A model generated the notes under the pieces. The model had not been told where the DNA came from and ran no database searches. It worked only from the letters and a program-made list of their open reading frames with translations. Shown here one piece after another: positions 1 through 5,539 of a stretch of DNA of 5,539 bases. How positions within the stretch are numbered: position 1 is the first letter of the stretch; each line of letters starts with the position of its first letter. Made by a program: the position numbers and the translations under genes. Source of the DNA: Planctomycetota bacterium. Its GTDB lineage: Bacteria; Planctomycetota; Phycisphaerae; WQYP01. The DNA is taken from contig JAKBAC010000096.1 of assembly GCA_021809365.1 (NCBI GenBank), positions 1 to 5,539 of the forward strand. Reading direction: 5' to 3'.

Positions 1-1
1 C

Positions 2-58
2 GAGCGCATTGTGGTTAAAGAACATCTCGGTGACAACCCGGTGGTCGGCTCGCCGTAG
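2..58 (+). CDS. possible 3' end of an upstream gene, product unknown
   Basis: One rightward frame is open from the window edge to a TAG at 56-58 and would encode the C-terminal residues ERIVVKEHLGDNPVVGSP. The composition looks protein-like, and the gene would lie 39 bases before nadK on the same strand, which would fit an operon. The piece is too short to identify, and an open run of 18 codons can occur by chance. I do not recognise the family. Confidence 0.3.
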   Translation, partial: ERIVVKEHLGDNPVVGSP

Positions 59-97
59 ACTGGCCGCAGGTGTGGATCGCCGGTATTCTGATGCGTT

Positions 98-979
98 ATG
101 CGAATTGCCCTGGCCCCCAATTTGGATAAATCGGATGCGGTAGCGGCGGCACAGCAACTGCTGGAAAGCCTGCGCGGCAACGCCGGGCACGACGTGCGCA
201 TGATGCCGACGATTTCCCGCGACGCCTTTGACGCTTTCGATCCGGATATGCTCATCCTCCTGGGCGGCGACGGAACCATTTTGCAGGCCGCCAGATTTAT
301 CACCGGCATGAGAGCGGCCCTGGTAGGCATTAACTTTGGAAAACTGGGGTATCTGGCATCGTTTACCGTGGATGAATTCCAAGCCCACTTACCGCGTCTG
401 CTGCGCGGAGAATTAAATATTTCGCAGCGCCTGATGCTGGAAGGGACCATATTGAATGCTCCCGAAAACGCGACCGATGGCACAACGGGCGCGCGGGAAC
501 AGGCCCATGCGCCGGCTTTTCACTGTGCAGCCCTGAATGATATTGTAATAAATTCCGGCATACCCTTTCGCATGGTGCAATTAACCATTGCCATTAACGG
601 GTACGACACCACCACGTTTCGTGGAGATGGCTTAATCGTATCAACATCCTCGGGATCGACCGGGTATAATCTTTCCGCAGGCGGCCCGCTGATTTCTCCG
701 GATCTTAATGCGCTGGTCATTACCCCCATTTGCCCGCACTCGTTGTCATTCCGTCCCGTGGTCGTACCGGCGGATACCCAAATACGCATTACACCCATGC
801 GGGTAAACTCCGGTACGCATGTTAGTTTTGACGGGCAGGTTAGTCAGCCGCTGGTGGCGGGGCAATATGTACTGGTGCATCGGGCACCCAAGCCGCTGCG
901 CCTGGTGGAGAATCCGACTTTAACCCATTGGCAAATGCTGGGCAGCAAATTGCACTGGGCGCAAAGTCCGCGTGCCTAG
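98..979 (+). CDS. nadK: NAD kinase (ATP-NAD kinase)
   Basis: This cytosolic enzyme phosphorylates the 2'-hydroxyl of NAD to make NADP, using ATP (or polyphosphate in some family members). The 293 residues are a normal bacterial length. The signature motifs are present in order: GGDGT at 56-60 with the expected catalytic/phosphate-binding Asp58, NFGKLGYL at 79-86, the LND motif at 146-148, GDGLIVSTSSGSTGY at 176-190 followed by SAGGPLISP to 201, PICPHSLSFRP at 210-220, and FDGQ at 244-247. A loop of about 22 residues (roughly 119-140), rich in Ala, Gly and Thr, sits just before the LND strand where compact homologues are shorter. The ATG at 98 is the only reasonable start, because an in-frame stop lies at 89-91. 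The ATG at 91 is in another frame and soon stops. No clear Shine-Dalgarno sequence precedes the start. It heads a rightward run with the membrane protein 66 bases downstream. Confidence 0.96.
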   Translation: MRIALAPNLDKSDAVAAAQQLLESLRGNAGHDVRMMPTISRDAFDAFDPDMLILLGGDGTILQAARFITGMRAALVGINFGKLGYLASFTVDEFQAHLPRLLRGELNISQRLMLEGTILNAPENATDGTTGAREQAHAPAFHCAALNDIVINSGIPFRMVQLTIAINGYDTTTFRGDGLIVSTSSGSTGYNLSAGGPLISPDLNALVITPICPHSLSFRPVVVPADTQIRITPMRVNSGTHVSFDGQVSQPLVAGQYVLVHRAPKPLRLVENPTLTHWQMLGSKLHWAQSPRA

Positions 980-996
980 ATGCGCAAAGAATCAAT

Positions 997-1029
997 AAGG
1001 GTAGCTTAATGAAATCAGGAAACGTATAG
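997..1029 (+). other. mini-ORF with its own ribosome binding site
   Basis: In the 66-base gap between nadK and the membrane-protein gene, AAGGG at 997-1001 lies 7 bases before an ATG at 1009. That ATG opens a six-codon frame (MKSGNV) ending with TAG at 1027-1029. The stop falls 16 bases before the ATG of the next gene and directly ahead of that gene's own GAGG (1031-1034). It could act as a short leader peptide or aid reinitiation, but such arrangements arise by chance and no function is shown. Confidence 0.2.
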
Positions 1030-1045
1030 CGAGGCGTCAAATAAG

Positions 1046-2764
1046 ATGGGTGATCCGATACGGAGCAATCAGGAAACGGCTTATCAGAATTTCACGCTGG
1101 AAAACGTGAAATTCAGTTCCATTTTTGAATTCAGTGCTTTATTCCGGGCCTTTCGCATGGCCATTCAGCCGGCGTGCATGATCACCGCGCTGCTGGCGAT
1201 ACTGGTAGTCTATGTCGCGGGCCGGGCGTTCGACGTGCTGTGGAGCTACCAGGTCATGCCGGGAGAAATTACAGCGTTTCATTCCCCCATTCCCGGCTAC
1301 TATGATGATTTACTCAAACAGAACCGCGGCAGTCGCACGCAGGCCATCATGGATTTACTGCAACATGTCGAGCCAACCTTAACATTGGCCCAAACTGCGG
1401 CGTTGGCGGAAAATCCCGGAGCTGCTTATCAACGGATCAAAGTACTCTATGAACGGAGTTTTACGCAGGCGGTTAATGCCGCCTCACAGGCGGGGGCAAG
1501 CGCGACCATAGTCAATCAAGCCCGGCGTCACGCGACGCTGAAGTTGCTTAACCGCATGAGAAATTTAAAGTCGATGGTAGGACGCGGTATTTTTTCGGCA
1601 TTCATGCGCTATGAAATCAGAGAATACGGCCGGCTGGTAAATAATACCGCAGCCTTACTGCGCCTGGCCCCGATGCGGGGATCAAATGAGAACTCAGATC
1701 AGGCGATCGTACAGGTGGGAACCGGGATTCTGCCCGTTGATCGCCACAGGCTGTGGGAAAACAATTCGATCATCGGGTGTCTGGCCAATATGTTTATCAC
1801 CGGGCCGAGTTGGCTGATAGCCGGGGCCGCTCCGGTTCGGGCCGTTGGAACAGTTCATGGCATGGGGCTGTTCCTGCGGCGTCTCTATTATCTTTTAACT
1901 GTATTGCTTCTGGTGGGCGTAAGCCTGATGGCGACGGCCATGGCCGGGGCGATGATATGCCGCCAGACCGCGCTGGAATTTTCCGGCAACCGTCCCACTT
2001 TTTCCGCCAACATCGCGTTTACTCTTTCCCATCTGGGTTCATTTATTAAAGCGCCGCTGCTGCCGTTTATTACCGTTCTGGGAACCGGACTGGTCTTAAC
2101 GATTCTATCGCTGATCGGGGCAATTCCCTTTCTCGGGGAAATTTTTATCGGCGTGATATTTGTTGTATTTCTGGTTCTGGGTTTCATGATCATGTTGATG
2201 GTGCTGGGAATCATTGGCGGATTGAATTTGATTTATCCTACCCTGGCGGTGGAAGGATCCGATTCTTTTGACGCCATCAGCCGCAGTTTCAGCTACGTCT
2301 ACGCCCGGCCCTGGCGGATGTTATTTTACACCCTGCTGCTGTTGGTTTACGGCGCGGCGACCTATCTATTTTTGACCTTTGCCATGTATGTACTCCTGGC
2401 GGGAGTGCACATATTTGTAGGCTGGGGCATGACGTTATTTGGCATGCTGCATGGCTGGAACACCGGCGGCGGAAAACTTGACACGATGTGGCAGGCACCC
2501 CGTTTTGGCGAATTAATTGCACCAATTAACTGGTGGGCCATGAACTGGTCGGAAACCCTTGGGGCGATATTTCTCTACTTCTGGCTGTTTCTGGCCGTCA
2601 CGCTGCTGGGGGCTTATGTGATAAGTTATTATTTTGCAGGCAATACAATTCTCTATCTCCTGCTGCGGCGAAGCGTCGATGGGCAAGGCCTGAATGAAAT
2701 ATACCCCGACGCCGCAGAAGGCATCGCGGACGATTCCACCAAGCCGCTGATCAAGCGGCAATAA
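1046..2764 (+). CDS. multi-pass membrane protein, function unknown
   Basis: I cannot assign this 572-residue protein to a characterised family. Hydrophobic segments that look like membrane spans lie at about 40-59, 279-303, 337-362, 364-393, 424-456 and 505-540, giving five to seven helices. A segment of about 215 polar, helical residues (60-278) separates the first span from the rest and would form a soluble domain on one side of the membrane. After the fourth span comes a conserved-looking stretch, YPTLAVEGSDSFDAISRSF (398-416), then YVYARPWR (417-424). This resembles the EG-x-x-x-FDA-x-x-RS-F pattern in several bacterial integral membrane families of unknown role, and I remember it from planctomycete proteins. 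The loop at 457-505 is rich in Trp, Gly and Met. There is no cleavable signal peptide or enzyme motif. The ATG at 1046 has GAGG at 1031-1034 upstream; the frame is closed by a stop at 1010-1012 and has no other ATG before it. The gene ends 11 bases before the peptidase gene, suggesting co-expression. A transporter or membrane-organising role is possible but unsupported. Confidence 0.88.
   Translation: MGDPIRSNQETAYQNFTLENVKFSSIFEFSALFRAFRMAIQPACMITALLAILVVYVAGRAFDVLWSYQVMPGEITAFHSPIPGYYDDLLKQNRGSRTQAIMDLLQHVEPTLTLAQTAALAENPGAAYQRIKVLYERSFTQAVNAASQAGASATIVNQARRHATLKLLNRMRNLKSMVGRGIFSAFMRYEIREYGRLVNNTAALLRLAPMRGSNENSDQAIVQVGTGILPVDRHRLWENNSIIGCLANMFITGPSWLIAGAAPVRAVGTVHGMGLFLRRLYYLLTVLLLVGVSLMATAMAGAMICRQTALEFSGNRPTFSANIAFTLSHLGSFIKAPLLPFITVLGTGLVLTILSLIGAIPFLGEIFIGVIFVVFLVLGFMIMLMVLGIIGGLNLIYPTLAVEGSDSFDAISRSFSYVYARPWRMLFYTLLLLVYGAATYLFLTFAMYVLLAGVHIFVGWGMTLFGMLHGWNTGGGKLDTMWQAPRFGELIAPINWWAMNWSETLGAIFLYFWLFLAVTLLGAYVISYYFAGNTILYLLLRRSVDGQGLNEIYPDAAEGIADDSTKPLIKRQ
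1087..1114. repeat. perfect 10-bp inverted repeat inside the membrane-protein gene
   Basis: GAATTTCACG at 1087-1096 and its exact reverse complement CGTGAAATTC at 1105-1114 flank an 8-base spacer (CTGGAAAA). One more C-G pair (1085/1116) could form beyond an A-A mismatch. The element covers codons 14-23 of the membrane-protein gene. In mRNA it would form a hairpin about 40 bases after the start codon; in DNA it is a dyad a repressor could bind. A related GAATTC palindrome follows at 1127-1132. The repeat is seen directly; any function is inference. Confidence 0.75.
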
Positions 2765-2769
2765 GGGGA
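2763..2769 (+). promoter_or_regulatory. strong ribosome binding site overlapping the upstream stop codon
   Basis: AAGGGGA lies 6 bases before the peptidase ATG and shares two bases with the TAA (2762-2764) of the membrane-protein gene. It is the clearest Shine-Dalgarno sequence in the window and fixes the peptidase start. The overlap suggests translational coupling of the two genes. Confidence 0.7.
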
Positions 2770-2775
2770 AGCCAC

Positions 2776-3954
2776 ATGAAACTTCGCAATGAGTTTTATC
2801 AGATTTTAGCGCTGCTATGCGATACCCCCACCGCCCCCTACCGGGAAAATCTGGTAGTGGCCGCCATTCGGCAATGGCACAATACGGCGACGCGGTCCAA
2901 AGCGATCCGCTGGCGTGAAGATGCGGCAGGCAATATTCATTTGGATTATCGCACAGGCCATAAGGGGACCCGCACCCTGGTGCTGGAGGCGCATCTGGAC
3001 CATCCCGGTTTTATGGTCACGGGAATGAAACGCGACGGAACCCTACGGGCGATTTTCCGGGGTGGCGTGAAGCCATCCTGCTTTACCGATGCGACCGTGG
3101 CATTATGGCCCGAAACCGGCAGCGCTGGTGCAGCGCCCAAGCCGGTGGTTACCAAAGTGTTGCAAGTGACACCCGCAAAAAAAACAACGCCGATGCGCGT
3201 AATCTTAGCCCCATGCGGTGTAAAAATTCCGAATGGAACTATTGGCACGTGGAACTTACCCGACGCCGCAGAAGCCAGGGGCCTGTTCATGGCCCGTGCC
3301 TGCGATGATCTGGCGGGTGTGGCGGCGTGTTTGTGCGTGCTGGACCGATTGCTGGAACTTAAGGCCGCGTGCAATGTAACCATATTGCTGACCCGTGCCG
3401 AGGAAGTGGGATTTGCCGGAGCCATCGTGGCGGCACAGCAGCGGTTGATTCCGCGATCCTGTGCCATCATTGGGCTGGAAACCAGCCGCGCCACCGCCCA
3501 AGCCGTTCAAGGAGCTGGCCCGGTGATTCGTGTTGGTGACCGCACCAGCACCTTCAGCCCGGCCTTGACGCGATTCATGGCCATGACCGCCGGCGGCTTG
3601 GCCGATGAGGATTCAGAATTCCGGTATCAACGCGCCTTGATGGATGGCGGCACCTGTGATTCCACAGTGTTTCATGCGTTCGGTTATGAAACCGGTGCCG
3701 TGTGTCTGGCGTTGGGGAATTATCACAATATGCTGGAGACTCCGGCCCCAGTCGCAGTAGCGGAAATTCCCACCGCCGGCCCCATGATTGCCAGCGAGAC
3801 CATTCACCTCGCGGACTTTGCGGCCGAGATTGAATTGCTGGCGCAAATATGTGTGGCATTTCCAAAGTATAAACCCGGGATGGAAGACCTGAAAAAAAGA
3901 TTCAATGCTTTGCACGAGCGCGAGCACAAGGCGCTACTATACAAAACACGTTGA
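2776..3954 (+). CDS. M42-type metallopeptidase (aminopeptidase-like)
   Basis: This is a cytosolic, two-metal hydrolase related to M42 (tetrahedral/glutamyl-type) aminopeptidases, which trim short peptides from the N-terminus. The 392 residues slightly exceed the usual length of about 350, and no signal peptide is present. The metal-site landmarks occur in M42 order: AHLDHPGFMV (72-81) with His73 and the activating Asp75, ARACDDLAG (173-181) with the likely bridging Asp177, TRAEEVGFAGA (206-216) with catalytic Glu209 and ligand Glu210, GLETS (233-237) with Glu235, and NYHNM (315-319) with His317. Residues from about 80 to 165 match the position of the insert domain that controls oligomers and substrate access in M42 enzymes. 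Two departures stand out: M42 proteins normally have HxDE where this has HxDH, and an Asp where this has Glu235. A strong ribosome binding site and an 11-base gap tie it to the membrane-protein gene. An M20/M28-like specificity, or activity on something other than peptides, cannot be excluded. Confidence 0.85.
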   Translation: MKLRNEFYQILALLCDTPTAPYRENLVVAAIRQWHNTATRSKAIRWREDAAGNIHLDYRTGHKGTRTLVLEAHLDHPGFMVTGMKRDGTLRAIFRGGVKPSCFTDATVALWPETGSAGAAPKPVVTKVLQVTPAKKTTPMRVILAPCGVKIPNGTIGTWNLPDAAEARGLFMARACDDLAGVAACLCVLDRLLELKAACNVTILLTRAEEVGFAGAIVAAQQRLIPRSCAIIGLETSRATAQAVQGAGPVIRVGDRTSTFSPALTRFMAMTAGGLADEDSEFRYQRALMDGGTCDSTVFHAFGYETGAVCLALGNYHNMLETPAPVAVAEIPTAGPMIASETIHLADFAAEIELLAQICVAFPKYKPGMEDLKKRFNALHEREHKALLYKTR

Positions 3955-3968
3955 TCGGAAAATGTTAT

Positions 3969-3995
3969 AAAAATTATTCCGCCGGGACGCGGCGG
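3969..3995 (-). terminator. weak intrinsic terminator-like hairpin at the end of arfB
   Basis: CCGCCG at 3979-3984 and CGGCGG at 3990-3995 can pair into a 6-bp GC stem around a 5-base loop. Read leftward, the stem is followed by AATAATTTTTAT, so a T-run starts five bases after the stem. The stem lies in the last arfB codons and the arfB stop lies in the tail. The stem is short and the T-run is displaced, so efficiency is uncertain. Read rightward after the peptidase gene the stem is followed by GCACGTTTTAC, which is weaker still. Confidence 0.33.
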
Positions 3996-4417
3996 GCACG
4001 TTTTACATCGGAGCGCACGCGTTTGGTTTCCAGCCGGCGGGTTTTACTGGCTTTGGTGGGGCGGGTCTTGCGACGCTTTTTAGGCTCCACCATCGCTTCC
4101 GAAACCAGCGTTTTCAGTTTTTCCACGCAAGCCCGGCGATTGGCTTCCTGCGTGCGTTGATTGGAACTTATCAGCACAATGGCACCGGCGGCATCGACGC
4201 GACGACCCACCGCTTGAATGAGCCGCAATCGGGCTTTGACATTCAGGCCGTGCAGATCATCCGGGTGAACGCGCAGGTCGGTTTTGGTATTGACTTTATT
4301 GACATTCTGGCCCCCGGGGCCGCCCGAGCGGGAGAATCCAAACTGCAGCCGTTGCCGGTCCACCCATACGCCGCCACCCAGCGCCAAACCTGGAACATTG
4401 GAAATACTTTCAACCAT
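3974..4417 (-). CDS. arfB: alternative ribosome-rescue factor, GGQ-domain peptidyl-tRNA hydrolase (ArfB/YaeJ)
   Basis: ArfB enters ribosomes stalled on mRNA lacking a stop codon and hydrolyses the peptidyl-tRNA without needing a codon. The 147 residues match the family length (about 140). The catalytic GGQ is at 35-37 within SRSGGPGGQNVNKVNTKTD (29-47), the release-factor domain signature. Residues 48-110 complete the small catalytic domain, including the SSNQRTQEAN stretch (84-93). The basic tail from about 112, with KKRRKTRPTKASKTRRL at 113-129, closely matches the ArfB tail that fills the empty mRNA channel. That tail and the small size separate it from codon-reading RF1/RF2, which carry PxT or SPF recognition domains. 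The ATG at 4417 is the only start before an in-frame stop at 4442-4444. There is no good Shine-Dalgarno, only GGTGG 12-16 bases upstream. It converges with the peptidase gene, with 19 bases between the two stops, and lies 75 bases downstream of the regulator gene. Confidence 0.94.
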   Translation of the reverse strand: MVESISNVPGLALGGGVWVDRQRLQFGFSRSGGPGGQNVNKVNTKTDLRVHPDDLHGLNVKARLRLIQAVGRRVDAAGAIVLISSNQRTQEANRRACVEKLKTLVSEAMVEPKKRRKTRPTKASKTRRLETKRVRSDVKRARRVPAE

Positions 4418-4423
4418 GCGGGT

Positions 4424-4447
4424 ATTGTACCACCAATTTAATTAAAT
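4424..4447 (-). promoter_or_regulatory. possible extended -10 promoter of arfB
   Basis: Read leftward, TGGTACAAT (4432-4424) fits an extended -10 element (TGn plus TACAAT). It ends 6 bases before the arfB ATG at 4417. An AT-rich 12-bp palindrome, ATTTAATTAAAT (4436-4447), lies directly upstream. No good -35 hexamer is seen at 16-18 bases. If used, transcription would begin at or next to the start codon, giving a nearly leaderless mRNA, which would fit the absence of a convincing ribosome binding site. Confidence 0.33.
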
Positions 4448-4492
4448 GTGGGAAACAGCGGGGAGCATTTTAATTCGAGAGGTTTTGAAAAA

Positions 4493-5530
4493 TCAGTGGT
4501 TCAACGGCCCGGTGGAATTGCCGGGGGCAAATTCAACGTCAAACAGGATATTCTGCCGCGGCTCCTCCGGGTTGTCCAGGCGGTGGTGGAGCCTCTGGAT
4601 CGCGGCTGTACCGATGACTGAAAGTGATACGCCCACGGACGTTAACTGTACCACCGGTCGAGGAACCGTATCGGTATTGTCAAAGCCGGTGATAGAGACA
4701 TCTTCCGGCACACGCAGGCCGGCGTCTCGGACAATTTGCGCCAGCATCTGCCCGGCCCACTCATTGGTGGCCATCCAGGCGCGCACGCCGGACTTAATTA
4801 ACTGTAGCGCCTGCTCCGGTGCTGTCGCGGGCACCAGCCGATGCTCAAACACTTCCGTGCCAAATTCAATGGCCCAGGCCGGGTTTAATTCCAGCCGCAG
4901 TTTCGTCATGGCTTCCACGTAGCCAGCATAGCGGGCGCGTGACCAGGACATGTCACTGCAATAACCAAAATAGCCGATTTTTCTGTGCCCCAGACGGTAA
5001 AGGTGCTCCGCGAGAATGTTCATGCCGCCGCGATGATCCATATCCACCAGGTCCACTTTAGCACCGGGGTAGAAATGTACCACGGATACGCAGGCAAATT
5101 TTTCCGATAATTGCCGCGCTATGTCTTCCGGCCAGCGATGCACCAGACACAGGCCCTTGACGCGACCGTCCCGCATGGCCGGTGGCTGGCGGTCCGCATG
5201 GACAATATTCAGGCAGTCCTGGAAGGATACATGATGGACAATCAGTGTAACGTTCATGGCGGTGGCGGCCTGACTTAAGCCCACGAGATACCGCGTGTGA
5301 GTCCAACTGCTTTCCGGCGATTGCACCAAAACGCCCAGATAACAGGCTTCCGCCTCGGCCGCCGCCTTTCCGCGAAGCCGCACGGTGTAACCCAGTTTTT
5401 GCGCAAGTTTCAATACCCGGTCCCGAGTTTCGGATTTGATCCCTGGCTGCTGACGTAAAGCGCGCGACACCGTACCGGGCGCTAAATTAAGCTGCCGGGC
5501 AATAAGAGTCTGGTTGGGGGTCTTGGACAT
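4493..5530 (-). CDS. LacI-family transcriptional regulator
   Basis: This is a DNA-binding regulator that probably responds to a small molecule, often a sugar in this family. The 345 residues are a typical length. The N-terminal helix-turn-helix occupies about 7-27, with TLIARQLNLAPGTVSRAL (8-25) matching the LacI pattern, and the third helix follows through RDRVLKLAQKLGY (36-48). The periplasmic-binding-protein-like effector domain spans about 63-340, with family landmarks GHRKIGYFGY (181-190), the SRARYAGYVEAM block (197-208), VRAWMATNEWAG (249-260), GLRVPEDVSITGFDN (271-285) and QLTSV (295-299). Oddities: the hinge after GY lacks the usual PNxxARxL pattern and reads RLRGKAAAEAEAC (51-63), Glu257 stands where many members have Asp, and the C-terminal block (PGNST, 336-340) lacks the usual Arg before ST. 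The ATG at 5530 follows TTTTCTCCC, so no Shine-Dalgarno is visible in the 9 bases available. Its operator and promoter lie outside the window. Target genes are unknown. Confidence 0.93.
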   Translation of the reverse strand: MSKTPNQTLIARQLNLAPGTVSRALRQQPGIKSETRDRVLKLAQKLGYTVRLRGKAAAEAEACYLGVLVQSPESSWTHTRYLVGLSQAATAMNVTLIVHHVSFQDCLNIVHADRQPPAMRDGRVKGLCLVHRWPEDIARQLSEKFACVSVVHFYPGAKVDLVDMDHRGGMNILAEHLYRLGHRKIGYFGYCSDMSWSRARYAGYVEAMTKLRLELNPAWAIEFGTEVFEHRLVPATAPEQALQLIKSGVRAWMATNEWAGQMLAQIVRDAGLRVPEDVSITGFDNTDTVPRPVVQLTSVGVSLSVIGTAAIQRLHHRLDNPEEPRQNILFDVEFAPGNSTGPLNH

Positions 5531-5539
5531 GGGAGAAAA

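Noticed and set aside
84..97. TATTCT as a -10 element for a leaderless nadK
   Set aside because: No -35 or extended -10 feature accompanies it, and nadK may instead be co-transcribed with an upstream gene.
665..670. TATAAT hexamer
   Set aside because: It sits inside the conserved SGSTGYNLSAGG motif of nadK, and no gene starts nearby.
2124..2148. Terminator-like TTCCC...GGGAA stem followed by a T-run
   Set aside because: The stem is only 5 bp and lies in the middle of the membrane-protein gene, encoding hydrophobic residues of a span. It is most likely chance.
2513..2529. TTAATTG/CAATTAA inverted repeat with a 3-base loop
   Set aside because: It is a 7-bp AT-rich stem inside coding sequence, weak in energy and not near a gene boundary.
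2946..3494. A 182-codon leftward frame opposite the peptidase gene
   Set aside because: It is the antisense shadow of the M42-type gene. Its length follows from the GC-rich codon pattern, and no motif is present.
3891..3900. Seven-A run near the end of the peptidase gene as a frameshift site
   Set aside because: The phase (CTG AAA AAA AGA) does not fit the X-XXY-YYZ slippery pattern, and only 18 codons remain.
4157..4441. A 94-codon rightward frame opposite arfB
   Set aside because: It mirrors the well-supported arfB gene and shows no family features of its own.
4794..4801. TTAATTAA palindrome, also found within 4436-4447
   Set aside because: An 8-bp AT-rich palindrome is too short to suggest an operator, and one copy is deep inside the regulator gene.
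4446..4922. A 158-codon rightward frame opposite the regulator gene
   Set aside because: It lies antisense to a clear LacI-family gene, has low-complexity Ser/Thr/Arg composition and no recognisable domain.

Overview
The window carries five complete genes and the last codons of a possible sixth. All belong to a bacterial chromosome with housekeeping character. I see no tRNA, rRNA, CRISPR array, insertion sequence, phage gene or attachment site. Base composition and codon use look uniform by eye. The best guess for the source is a planctomycete, possibly of the Phycisphaerae. That rests on remembered resemblance of the large membrane protein and the LacI-type regulator to proteins from that group, and on several starts lacking a Shine-Dalgarno sequence. 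It is a moderate to weak inference.

Layout. Positions 2-58 (+) may be the 3' end of an unidentified gene. Three genes then read rightward: NAD kinase (98-979), a 572-residue multi-pass membrane protein of unknown function (1046-2764), and an M42-type metallopeptidase (2776-3954). The last two are separated by only 11 bases, and the ribosome binding site of the peptidase overlaps the stop of the membrane protein, so they are probably translated together. The 66-base gap after nadK holds a six-codon mini-ORF with its own purine-rich ribosome binding site. Two genes read leftward: the ribosome-rescue hydrolase arfB (4417-3974) and a LacI-family regulator (5530-4493). The two blocks converge on a 19-base junction that includes the tail of a weak terminator-like hairpin. 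No non-genic stretch exceeds about 100 bases.

How they may work together. NadK makes NADP(H) and ArfB frees stalled ribosomes; both are ordinary housekeeping roles with no evident link to the other genes. The membrane protein and peptidase are the only pair whose spacing suggests a shared function, but the sequence does not say which. The targets and effector of the LacI-type regulator lie outside what can be seen, because only 9 bases upstream of its start are present.

Most noteworthy are a perfect 10-bp inverted repeat inside the first 70 bases of the membrane-protein gene, the membrane protein and peptidase pair, a LacI-family protein with a divergent hinge, and a possible leaderless promoter at arfB. 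I found no convincing undescribed defence or mobile system here.
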